16,285 nt of DNA from Bacteroidota bacterium (lineage in GTDB: Bacteria > Bacteroidota > Bacteroidia > Bacteroidales > F082): contig JAEWWJ010000007.1 of the NCBI GenBank assembly GCA_023396415.1, positions 1-16,285 on the forward strand, in the 5' to 3' direction. Shown piece after piece: positions 8,163-14,897 of this stretch. A program made the translations under genes and the position numbers. Every line of letters starts with the position of its first letter. Position 1 is the first letter of the stretch. Under the pieces are notes generated by a model. That model saw nothing but the letters and a program-made list of their open reading frames with translations, searched no databases and was not told where the DNA came from.

Positions 8163-9398
8163 ATGTCATATTCAACGAACAATAGTCCACTACCTCAATT
8201 CAGTGATATTGTCAACGCCCAATCGGTACTGAGAAATGTGGTGAAACTAACGCCACTCGAACGCAGCAAGTCATTCTCTGTCATGTCGGAATCGGAAGTT
8301 TACCTGAAGCTTGAAAACCTTCAAAGTACCGGATCGTTTAAAGTTAGGGGGGCTTATTACAAAATAAAAAACCTCTCGGCTGAAGAGGCTTCTAAGGGTG
8401 TGCTATGTGCTTCGGCCGGCAATCATGCCCAAGGAGTAGCATATGCCGCCGCGAGTTTGGGAGTAAAGAGTACGGTTTTTATGCCTGTTTTTGCGCCACC
8501 GCTCAAAGTGATTGCCACCCGTGCCTACGGCGCCGAAGTGATGCTTGTAGGTGACACCTTCGACGATGCTTTTGCCGCTGCGGTTGAATTTGGTGAAAAA
8601 TCGGGAGCTACTTTCGTGCATCCATTCAACGATCCGTATATCATTGCAGGTCAGGGGACTATAGGTTTAGAGATTTTTGATCAGCTGCGCGATGTTGACG
8701 ATGTGTTTGTACCCATTGGCGGCGGAGGTCTTATAGCCGGGATTGCCATTGCATTGAAACAACTGAATCCACGCATTCGTATCATCGGCGTTGAGGCCGA
8801 GGGTGCCCAATCCATGAAGGCAAGCATGGAAAAAGGAGAGGTGGTTACCCTTAATTCGGCCAATACGATTGCTGATGGGATTGCTGTTAAATCGCCCGGT
8901 AACCTTAATTTTGAAGTCACACGCAATTTGGTTGACGAACTGCTTACTGTAAACGATGCCGAAATGGCGCGGACAGCCTACTTGCTGCTGCAACGATCAA
9001 AAATACTTACCGAGCCTGCAGGCGTTGCTGCAATGGCTGCCGTTTTATTCAAAAAAACCAATTTTAAGGGACATAAAGTAGTACCCGTCATCAGCGGTGG
9101 CAATGCGAATATGTCCATCTTGGAGCAAATTCTTGATAAAGGGGTCATGGACGAAGGCTTGCGTGCACGCATTCAAGTGCTGATTCCCGATCAGGCCGGA
9201 CGTTTGAAGCTGATTATCAGCATTCTCGATAAAATGAAAGCCAGCATCCACGAAATTGAACACGAAAGGTCAACCACAAGTGTGCCGGTAGGTTATGTGC
9301 AAGTTACCCTCACTTTCAATTTACAGGACAGGTCGCAGCTGGCCACCCTTTGCAACGAACTCGAACTGCAAGGCATGCAATACCAAGTGCTGCGTTAG
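8163..9398 (+). CDS. ilvA: Threonine ammonia-lyase (threonine dehydratase) with ACT domain
   Basis: A 411-residue PLP-dependent enzyme that deaminates L-threonine to 2-oxobutyrate, the entry to isoleucine synthesis, or serves threonine breakdown. The fold-type II catalytic domain covers about 15-325: Lys60 in SFKVRGA binds PLP, ASAGNHAQG (83-91) holds the substrate carboxylate and GGGG (186-189) holds the PLP phosphate. A single ACT domain follows (about 336-411, IQVLIPDQAGRL). One ACT domain and this length fit the 'medium form' of the enzyme, distinct from the long enteric IlvA with its larger regulatory region. The start follows a perfect -7 element. It stands alone: no ilvB, ilvC or ilvD is next to it. 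Allosteric control by isoleucine or valine is not readable from sequence. Confidence 0.93.
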   Translation: MSYSTNNSPLPQFSDIVNAQSVLRNVVKLTPLERSKSFSVMSESEVYLKLENLQSTGSFKVRGAYYKIKNLSAEEASKGVLCASAGNHAQGVAYAAASLGVKSTVFMPVFAPPLKVIATRAYGAEVMLVGDTFDDAFAAAVEFGEKSGATFVHPFNDPYIIAGQGTIGLEIFDQLRDVDDVFVPIGGGGLIAGIAIALKQLNPRIRIIGVEAEGAQSMKASMEKGEVVTLNSANTIADGIAVKSPGNLNFEVTRNLVDELLTVNDAEMARTAYLLLQRSKILTEPAGVAAMAAVLFKKTNFKGHKVVPVISGGNANMSILEQILDKGVMDEGLRARIQVLIPDQAGRLKLIISILDKMKASIHEIEHERSTTSVPVGYVQVTLTFNLQDRSQLATLCNELELQGMQYQVLR

Positions 9399-9449
9399 AA
9401 GGCTTGATAGCAGTGCCGCAACTTGTTGGGTGTTTTTCTATGATTGTCT

Positions 9450-9491
9450 CAAACCTCCCGGACTATTTTTGAAATGGTTTGTGGAGGTTTG
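9450..9491 (+). terminator. Possible terminator after ilvA
   Basis: CAAACCTCC (9450-9458) and GGAGGTTTG (9483-9491) form a perfect 9-bp stem with a 24-nt loop. A T-rich tract (GGTTTTATTTTT) follows 3 bases later. It lies 51 bases after the ilvA stop. The long loop and interrupted T-tract weaken the call. Confidence 0.4.
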
Positions 9492-9585
9492 TCGGTTTTA
9501 TTTTTATGGGATGTAGATAGGAGTGTTGTGGTTTTTTTGGAATGAATCACCTATAAAACATCTTCAACCGGGCAAAAATTGATCA

Positions 9586-9699
9586 TCATCCATTCGTTTG
9601 TAACCCTTCGCCCAAAGGCATCATCTGTGTCTGTCCGCGCTGTTGCCAATCTTCAACCAGACCCAACATCATGGGGCGACGTTCTTTATATTTGCTCAT
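9586..9699 (-). pseudogene. Truncated IS66 tnpA-like fragment
   Basis: A 37-codon frame starting MSKYKERRPMMLGLVEDW. The first 25 residues look like the N-terminus of the small TnpA/accessory protein of IS66-type elements, where the next part should be a helix-turn-helix region. Instead the frame runs through the terminal inverted repeat of the element and stops 14 bases outside it (TGA at 9586-9588). It is a remnant left by an internal deletion and should not be functional. Confidence 0.55.
9600..9622. repeat. Terminal inverted repeat, copy 1 of 2
   Basis: A 23-bp end of the MITE-like element, the exact reverse complement of 9747-9769; begins GTAACCCTTCGCCC. Confidence 0.9.
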
Positions 9700-9746
9700 A
9701 TTATTTAGTTTTCTGAAAAGTTGTCGGCTTTCCAGAATCCTTACAA

Positions 9747-9769
9747 GATGCCTTTGGGCGAAGGGTTAC
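9747..9769. repeat. Terminal inverted repeat, copy 2 of 2
   Basis: A 23-bp end of the MITE-like element, the exact reverse complement of 9600-9622; it lies upstream of the tnpA fragment and so corresponds to the left end of the parental insertion sequence. Confidence 0.9.
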
Positions 9770-9785
9770 TTATTGTGAGCTGCCT

Positions 9786-10247
9786 TTAATTTTTCTCAAA
9801 TGTAAGATAATCAGTTCCACCATTGCCACCACTTATATCAATAAGCTCAATTTTTGTAGATGATTGTGAAATAAAATCCCAATCGTCATTTAGGTCTTCA
9901 AAATCATTGGTTAAGTTGAAACTGATGTTAAAGTCCAAATCATCTTGACTATCATCATTACTATTACTATCTGTTATACTCCAAGTTCCGGTATAATTAT
10001 TGGTTCCATTGTTTGCGTTTAAAACTCTTGAAGTATTAAAAGTGAAGTTGTAACCTTGGAAATGATTGGTTTCGTCTTTTCCTGAGTCAATAAATTTAGT
10101 TATTCGCCAAGTGCCACTTTGAACATTACTTTCAACGGTAGTTTGAGTGTTGTTATTTGGGCTGTCATCATTTTTATTGCAAGAAACGATAGTGAAAAGG
10201 CTTATTAGGCAAGCTAACATTCCAATTCTTAAATTTTTAGTGTTCAT
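9786..10247 (-). CDS. Small lipoprotein, lipocalin-like, function unknown
   Basis: A 153-residue lipoprotein. I chose the ATG at 10247 because it gives a clean signal peptide, MNTKNLRIG followed by a hydrophobic stretch and lipobox TIVSC (Cys24); the frame is open further upstream but that part is Cys-rich and lies over intergenic repeat-like sequence. After an Asn/Asp-rich linker, the mature part begins SGTWRITKFIDSG and continues with alternating beta-strand patterns (YTGTWSI, DLDFNISF, KIELIDISGG, DYLTFEKN). This pattern looks like the lipocalin-like single-domain lipoproteins common in Bacteroidota, but I cannot assign a ligand or named gene. It is very acidic near residues 100-125 (DSNSNDDSQDDLDF). 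It stands alone, 16 bases from the MITE-like element. Confidence 0.7.
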   Translation of the reverse strand: MNTKNLRIGMLACLISLFTIVSCNKNDDSPNNNTQTTVESNVQSGTWRITKFIDSGKDETNHFQGYNFTFNTSRVLNANNGTNNYTGTWSITDSNSNDDSQDDLDFNISFNLTNDFEDLNDDWDFISQSSTKIELIDISGGNGGTDYLTFEKN

Positions 10248-10487
10248 ATTGTTTATATTTTTTTTCGATAACGTTTTTTCGTGACTTTTATTTTCAGGTT
10301 GCACAAAAAGGTTAGTGTAAGAATAGCAGCCGGCTGCGTGGCACTTTCCTGTCAAGTTACAACTACTTTTGATACGGGCTGTGCCGTTCGAATACCCACT
10401 GCACCGGCAATTCACTATACCGCATGTTGGGCCTTCGGGGTTTATTTTTTCAGTAATTTTTCTTTCAATTTTCTATTTCGTTTCTGT

Positions 10488-10610
10488 CTATCGGGCGTTG
10501 TACTTTACTTTTAGATGCTCACCATTGCCGGGGTCTTTGAAGAATTCATCTCTGATTCTTAGGGCTTTTTCGCGTTCGGATTCTCTATAATTCATAATAC
10601 TTAATTCCAT
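10488..10610 (-). pseudogene. Short gene remnant (possible N-terminus of a putative endonuclease)
   Basis: A 40-residue frame, MELSIMNYRESEREKALR then IRDEFFKDPGNG, ending with KVKYNAR and a stop. The EREKALRIRDEFFKDPGNG part reads like real protein and reminds me of the N-terminus of Bacteroidota proteins annotated as PGN_0703-type putative restriction endonucleases, in which several hundred residues should follow. Here the frame stops directly, so it is probably a truncated remnant, though a genuine small protein cannot be excluded. It starts 27 bases from hairpin copy 1. Family assignment is from memory and weak. Confidence 0.35.
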
Positions 10611-10636
10611 CGATGTTTCTTCTGTGTGTCGGCAAG

Positions 10637-10701
10637 ATTGCACTCTTTGGCAAAGCTTTGGTTGCAGCGTTGGCTTGTGTGGCTTTGGCAATGTGTGCAA
10701 T
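10637..10701. repeat. Hairpin repeat, copy 1
   Basis: Outer arms ATTGCAC (10637-10643) and GTGCAAT (10695-10701) pair perfectly around a 51-nt core (10644-10694) that is 49/51 identical to the core of copy 2, in the same orientation. Within the core, CAAAGC (10651-10656) can pair with GCTTTG (10682-10687). The outer arms differ from those of copy 2. Confidence 0.8.
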
Positions 10702-10881
10702 GTGGGTCTGTAGAATTTCAAAATTTTTGTGCGGTGGGTCAAAAAATTAAAACACATTCGGGTCGGCAATGAGTCTCGGGTTATTTGTCTGTCAGTTTCG
10801 TTTTTCATTCCAAGTTTAATATTACATTTTCATTGTCAATTTGCTGTGTCGTTGTCTTTCTCCGCTTGTGCATAACGGTTT

Positions 10882-10993
10882 GCGTGTTGCCGCAGTTGGC
10901 GATTTCGGAGCACTTCACTGTCAACCTGCACAAAAGTTTGATAGGAGCACTCAGCTTCAATTTTGCACGTCACCGCCAATTGAGGCAACACGC
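10882..10993. repeat. 20-bp imperfect inverted repeat with 72-nt loop
   Basis: The left arm starts GCGTGTTGCC (10882-10901) and the right arm ends GGCAACACGC (10974-10993): 18 Watson-Crick pairs, one G-T pair and one mismatch out of 20. GGAGCACT occurs twice inside the loop. The stem is bracketed by AAC on the left (10873-10875) and GTT on the right (10995-10997). No promoter or T-tract fits a terminator. It may be a recombination or folded-DNA site; the function is unknown. Confidence 0.65.
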
Positions 10994-11142
10994 TGTTGGC
11001 AGCTGGTGTTCTGTCCGTCCGTCCTTGTAAACCATTGTCAGTATTGAGTTTCCGTGTCATTGTCTGTCGGCTGTGCGTTGCGTTTTTTATTTTTTTTTGA
11101 AGGGTCGGAAATTTTTTAAAAACAATTTTGTCCTGCGTTGGC

Positions 11143-11211
11143 TTTGCAAGCTCTTTGACAAAGCTTTGGTTGCAGCGTTGGCTTGTGGGGCTTTGGCAAT
11201 GTGCTTGCAAA
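11143..11211. repeat. Hairpin repeat, copy 2
   Basis: Outer arms TTTGCAAGC (11143-11151) and GCTTGCAAA (11203-11211) pair perfectly over 9 bp around a 51-nt core (11152-11202) matching copy 1 at 49 of 51 positions. CAAAGC (11159-11164) can pair with GCTTTG (11190-11195) inside. It lies 9 bases past the hsdR stop codon, so it would be the 3' end structure of that transcript, but no clean U-tract follows. Confidence 0.8.
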
Positions 11212-11220
11212 TAGCGTGGG

Positions 11221-14200
11221 CTAATATTGTCCGTAAATACTCATTCCTCCTCCAAAATATTGATGTTTTAAATGTTCATATACTAAGTTTGTTTTTAAGT
11301 CAATGTCGTCTGTCTGATAAGTCGGGTAAGGCAAAGTTTCAAATAAGGTCTTGCTTACCGTATTGAATACTGCTGCTGCCGTTACTGATTTGTCAGACCA
11401 CTGCTCAACTTTCAATTTGTCCTTTTTAAGCTCGTCAAGCAGTTCGATTGAGATTTTCTTGATTTCGTTTTTCTCTTTTTCTTCCAACTTCTTACCGTGT
11501 CTGAGAATGTCGAAAATGGCTTTTTGCTCGTCTGTCAGTCCTTCTCGTTTGGTGTCGGCTTCTTCTTCTGAATACGAGTTTACGAGCTCAATCAATTTTC
11601 TGAATGTTTCTTTGATTACTACTTCGTCTTTTCCTCTGTTGTATTCTTCAATGATTTCCTGATAGCGTTTGTAATAGTCAACTGTCAAAGGATTTCGTTC
11701 AACCATCTGTTTCAATTGCTTTTCAATCTTATCTTTGAGCGATTGAACAACAGTGTTTTTATTTTTTGTTTTCAAAAAGTACTGCTCCAATAATTCAAAA
11801 TTCAATCCACTAAGGTCAATGATTTTCTCTTCGTTATGGCTTGGTTCGGCAACCATATTTTCTATGGATTCATCCACCACATTTTGAATTTTTCGCATAA
11901 TGTCGGCAACATCGGCACTTTCAATATTGTCTTCAATTGCAGTGTAGATTACATCAATGGCGTTCTTTCTCGGTGCATATTGATTCAATACTTTGTCAGG
12001 TTGCAGGGCTTTATATTTCTTAAATATCTCTCTTGCCAAAACCTGAAATTTACGTTTGGTTTCGTCATTGGTATAAACGGCATTCACGGCCTTTTCCATT
12101 GCAGCCAATTTGTGCAAACCATCGGCATTGATAAGTTCCTGCAAATCGAAATTCACTTCGTCCTTCAAAAATGTCTCTGTGGCTTCTAATGCTTCTTCCA
12201 ATTGTTTGATGAGTTCTTCTTTGGGCTTTACGGGTGGTTCGGGCTTTTCGCCACCACCACCATCGCTTTCATCACCGCCTGCACCATAAATTGCCAAAGC
12301 ATCCAAAAGTGCTGTGTAGGTTTCAATGTAATCCACAATCAAACCGTTGTTCTTGCCTTCGCTGATTCGGTTGGCTCTTGCGATGGCTTGCATCAGGGTA
12401 TGTGATTTTAAAGGCTTGTCTAAATACAAAGTGGAAAGGGTAGGAACATCAAAGCCTGTAATCCACATCGCACAAACTATCACAAAACGGAATGGGTCAT
12501 TTTCATCTTTAAACCTTGTTTCAAGGTCTTGGGTATTCATTTTCTCTCTGTGTGGTTCAATGTCCAAATCCCATTTCTGAAACTTTTGAATTTCGTTTTG
12601 CTCTGAACTCACCACCACACAAATTTCTGTTTCCTTTATCCATTGCAGTTCACGACTTTTCTCCAACAATTCCTGGTCACCATATTTGCCTTTGGAAACT
12701 TCTTTTTCCAATTGCTCCACATATTTTTTCCAATGCTCGGTAATCAGGTCATACATTCTTACAGCTGTGAGTTTATCCAATGCGATAAACATTCCTTTGC
12801 CTTTGTAACCACGATTGCAAAAATGCCAAACGGCATCTTTGGCAATGGCATCTAATCGTTTTTTAGCAGTAAGTATCGGATATTCCCTTGCAAAAAGCTG
12901 TTCAACCCTGCTGCGTTGGTCGCTGTCTAAATCTTCGCTTTCTGCATCTATTACGGCTCGTATTTGCTCATTGATTACAGGATTTTTCAATCCTAAATAT
13001 TCGCCTCTGTTTTCGTAATACAATGGAACGGTTGCACCATCATCAACACTTCGTTTAAAATCGTAACGGGAAACATAATCACCAAAAATCCGCTTGGTAA
13101 TTTCATCGTCTTTGAAGAGTGGTGTTCCAGTAAAGCCAATAAATGAAGCGTTTGGCAAAGCGTTCCGCAAGTTCATTGCTAAGTTTCCGCCTTGTGTCCG
13201 GTGTGCTTCGTCTGAAATGACAATGATATTATCCCGCCTGGTTATTTCTTCTTCAAAATTGAATTTGTGTATGAGTGTGAACAAATAGCGGTGTTCTGAA
13301 CTGAGTAATTCTCTCAAATGCTTTCCGCTATTGGCTTTCAATGAATCTTTTGAACCTGATTTTACCTGCGGCACTGCACCAACCCCGCTAAATGTACCGT
13401 AAATCTGAGTGTCTAATTCGTTACGGTCGGTTACAATTAGAAAAGTATAACTGCCTGTAAACTTATGGTGGATTTTTTGACAGAAGAACACCATCGAATA
13501 CGATTTGCCGCTTCCTTGTGTATGCCAAAACACACCCAATTTTTGTTTTTCCTCTAAACTGATTTTGCCCAGTTTATAGAGTTGTTCTTTGTGCTGTATG
13601 TTTTCAATGGCTTTGTTTACGCCAATAAACTGATGGTTGCGGGCAATGAGTTTTACTACTTTACCCAACGAGTTATCAAACAGAATGAAGTTTTCAAATA
13701 GGTCTAAAAAACGTTTCTTCTCACAAACACCTACAATGATTCTATCCAAGGCAACAATGCCTTCGTCTTCTTCTGTAATGCGTTTCCATTCGTGGAAGTG
13801 TTGATACTTGCCTGTAACGCTTCCAATGCGGCTTTCAATGCCGTTGCTCAACATTACAAAGGCATTGTAATAAAAGAGTTTTGGAATTACGTCTTTGTAA
13901 TCGGTAAAATTATCGTTGTAAGCGTTTTCTAATTTTCGGTGTGCCGCTTTCAGCTCTATGAACAAAAGCGGAATGCCATTTACAAATCCGATAATATCCG
14001 GTCTGCGTTCACGGTTGCTTTTGCCCTGAATCCATAATTGGCGAACTGCTAAAAAGTTGTTGTTGTCCGCATTGTCAAAATCAAAAACCTTGAGCGTTTT
14101 GTTTTTTACCTGTTCGCCTTTTTCATTGATAAAATCAACGGGAATACCGTTGCGGAGCAATTGGTGTTTTTCGTAATTGATTTCAGCTAATGACTTGGTG

Positions 14201-14448
14201 ATGCTTTCTTCAATGAGTTTTTCGTAGGCTTGGTTGTATGCTTGCTCTGGTAAATTAGGATTGAACTCTTTTATTTTCTCGAAGAAAATCTTTTTGAGCA
14301 CCACTTCTTTTTTGTTCAGTCTGCCCAAGGTGCTGCCTTCGCCAAAGCCTTCTTTGTTGTAAGCCAATAGCGTATCCCAACCCAACTGATTGAAAAATAA
14401 ATCAATCGCTGTTTGTTCAATTAAATTATCTTCTGAGTATTCATACAT
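11221..14448 (-). CDS. hsdR: Type I restriction enzyme, HsdR subunit
   Basis: A 1075-residue restriction and translocation subunit. With HsdM and HsdS it forms the type I complex that pumps DNA by ATP hydrolysis and cuts unmethylated DNA. The N-terminal nuclease has the PD-(D/E)xK residues Asp151 (RRPDIIGF) and Glu165-Lys167 (FIELKAA). The two RecA-like motor domains follow: Walker A TQGSGKS (310-316), DEAH box (413-416), FTGTPL (439-444), ITGFDVP (663-669) and QAIARANR (687-694). A Gly/Pro/Glu-rich linker (about 722-742) leads to a C-terminal helical domain (about 745-1075) that should contact the methylase. Length and motif order are complete; no frameshift is seen. hsdM and hsdS are not in the window, and in the same direction upstream are a four-helix-bundle gene, a RhuM-Fic gene and a GxxExxY gene, an arrangement of accessory genes inside a type I locus. 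Confidence 0.96.
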   Translation of the reverse strand: MYEYSEDNLIEQTAIDLFFNQLGWDTLLAYNKEGFGEGSTLGRLNKKEVVLKKIFFEKIKEFNPNLPEQAYNQAYEKLIEESITKSLAEINYEKHQLLRNGIPVDFINEKGEQVKNKTLKVFDFDNADNNNFLAVRQLWIQGKSNRERRPDIIGFVNGIPLLFIELKAAHRKLENAYNDNFTDYKDVIPKLFYYNAFVMLSNGIESRIGSVTGKYQHFHEWKRITEEDEGIVALDRIIVGVCEKKRFLDLFENFILFDNSLGKVVKLIARNHQFIGVNKAIENIQHKEQLYKLGKISLEEKQKLGVFWHTQGSGKSYSMVFFCQKIHHKFTGSYTFLIVTDRNELDTQIYGTFSGVGAVPQVKSGSKDSLKANSGKHLRELLSSEHRYLFTLIHKFNFEEEITRRDNIIVISDEAHRTQGGNLAMNLRNALPNASFIGFTGTPLFKDDEITKRIFGDYVSRYDFKRSVDDGATVPLYYENRGEYLGLKNPVINEQIRAVIDAESEDLDSDQRSRVEQLFAREYPILTAKKRLDAIAKDAVWHFCNRGYKGKGMFIALDKLTAVRMYDLITEHWKKYVEQLEKEVSKGKYGDQELLEKSRELQWIKETEICVVVSSEQNEIQKFQKWDLDIEPHREKMNTQDLETRFKDENDPFRFVIVCAMWITGFDVPTLSTLYLDKPLKSHTLMQAIARANRISEGKNNGLIVDYIETYTALLDALAIYGAGGDESDGGGGEKPEPPVKPKEELIKQLEEALEATETFLKDEVNFDLQELINADGLHKLAAMEKAVNAVYTNDETKRKFQVLAREIFKKYKALQPDKVLNQYAPRKNAIDVIYTAIEDNIESADVADIMRKIQNVVDESIENMVAEPSHNEEKIIDLSGLNFELLEQYFLKTKNKNTVVQSLKDKIEKQLKQMVERNPLTVDYYKRYQEIIEEYNRGKDEVVIKETFRKLIELVNSYSEEEADTKREGLTDEQKAIFDILRHGKKLEEKEKNEIKKISIELLDELKKDKLKVEQWSDKSVTAAAVFNTVSKTLFETLPYPTYQTDDIDLKTNLVYEHLKHQYFGGGMSIYGQY

Positions 14449-14449
14449 A

Positions 14450-14484
14450 AGTGAAAAGCTAAAAGTAATAAGTAATAAGTGGCT
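14450..14484. repeat. Degenerate heptanucleotide repeat before hsdR
   Basis: Five consecutive 7-mers on the plus strand: AGTGAAA, AGCTAAA, AGTAATA, AGTAATA, AGTGGCT. They fill nearly the whole 39-base gap between the four-helix-bundle stop (14488) and the hsdR start (14448). On the transcribed strand they place ACTTTTAGCTTTTCACTT directly before the hsdR ATG, with no Shine-Dalgarno sequence. Confidence 0.7.
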
Positions 14485-14487
14485 TCA

Positions 14488-14838
14488 TTATTTTAATCCT
14501 TTTGAAGTTTTGACGGAAGAAACCAGCATAGCGACAAGTTCTTTGCAATCTGATTGGAGGCTTTCAAACAGATTTTGTTCAAGATAGTCGGTATCTTTTA
14601 AAATATTTAACCAATAATCTGTTTCATTTGCTTCTTTAAGTGCAATATTCATTTTGTGCGAAAAGTCGGGTTTGCTTTCAGCAAACTCTGCTTCTCTGAT
14701 GAGAGCTCCAATTGCCGTTCCGCTTCTTAATACTTGTTTACTTAATACAAACTCTTTTCTCTCAGCTTGTAAGAACTGTGACAATTTCACTATTCGAATT
14801 GCAAATGCGTAACTTTTATTTCTTAATGGTTTCTCCAT
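14488..14838 (-). CDS. Four-helix-bundle protein (23S rRNA intervening-sequence protein type)
   Basis: A 116-residue all-helical protein. It reads LRNKSYAFAIRIVKLSQFL, then KQVLRSGTAIGALIREAEFA, HKMNIALKEANETDYWL and a final helix ending SSVKTSKGLK; the RSGTAIGALIREA and KEANETDYWL segments are typical of the family of proteins encoded in 23S rRNA intervening sequences and also standing alone in many Bacteroidota. The family is small, basic and known to make pentameric bundles; its role when standing alone is not established. No rRNA is near. It sits between the RhuM-Fic and hsdR genes with heptanucleotide repeat tracts on both sides, which suggests that gene plus repeats arrived together. 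I cannot say whether it affects restriction. Confidence 0.88.
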   Translation of the reverse strand: MEKPLRNKSYAFAIRIVKLSQFLQAERKEFVLSKQVLRSGTAIGALIREAEFAESKPDFSHKMNIALKEANETDYWLNILKDTDYLEQNLFESLQSDCKELVAMLVSSVKTSKGLK

Positions 14839-14841
14839 AAT

Positions 14842-14897
14842 TTTTCACTTTTCGTTTTTCACTTTTCGTTTTTCACTTTTCACTTTTCGTTTTTCAC
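14842..14897. repeat. Perfect heptanucleotide tandem array, 8 units
   Basis: Eight contiguous 7-mers of two kinds. On the transcribed minus strand the order is GTGAAAA, ACGAAAA, GTGAAAA, GTGAAAA, ACGAAAA, GTGAAAA, ACGAAAA, GTGAAAA. The first unit contains the TGA stop of the RhuM-Fic gene and the last ends 3 bases before the ATG of the four-helix-bundle gene, so the array is the entire intercistronic gap. Copy-number change would alter spacing by 7 bases. Confidence 0.93.

Larger units (their letters stand above)
9600..9769 (-). mobile_element. 170-bp MITE-like element, IS66-type deletion derivative
   Basis: Perfect 23-bp inverted repeats (9600-9622 and 9747-9769) both begin GTAACCCTTCGCCC from the outside. 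Between them, on the minus strand, are 47 bases of leader and the start of a tnpA-like gene, cut off where it meets the opposite repeat. As I recall, termini starting GTAA and a small first gene tnpA are IS66-family features. The internal part with tnpB and the transposase is missing, so the element could move only if a full copy elsewhere supplies transposase. The 8 bases on each side (ATTCGTTT and TTATTGTG) do not match, so the expected 8-bp target duplication is not visible. Confidence 0.68.
10248..11220. other. 973-bp repeat-rich spacer without a convincing intact gene
   Basis: No frame here has a clear domain or coherent codon use apart from a short gene remnant (10488-10610). The stretch holds a 12-bp palindrome GCAGCCGGCTGC (10326-10337), two related hairpin repeats (10637-10701 and 11143-11211) and a 20-bp-arm inverted repeat (10882-10993). 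Segments such as TGTGTCGTTGTCTTTC (10842) and CGTGTCATTGTCTGTC (11053) are loosely alike, which suggests the spacer grew by accumulation of repeat units. The two hairpins mark a unit of about 506 bp. Confidence 0.6.

Noticed and set aside
10248..10415. N-terminal extension of the small lipoprotein to an upstream ATG
   Set aside because: The extension is Cys-rich and would bury the signal peptide and lipobox in the middle of the protein; the ATG at 10247 gives a normal lipoprotein.
10836..11210. A 124-residue minus-strand open frame in the spacer
   Set aside because: It runs through hairpin copy 2 and both arms of the inverted repeat, has no start context, hydrophobic core or domain pattern, and its composition follows the repeats.
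10637..11211. Integron cassette array
   Set aside because: No integrase gene in the window and no GTTRRRY/RYYYAAC pair fits the repeats; kept only as a shape comparison for the inverted repeat.
11143..11211. Hairpin copy 2 as a rho-independent terminator of hsdR
   Set aside because: The stem is followed by a GC-containing stretch before any T-run on the transcribed strand, and the same core occurs at copy 1 where no gene ends.
14842..14897. CRISPR-like array
   Set aside because: The units are 7 bases with no spacers and no cas genes are present; it is a simple tandem repeat.
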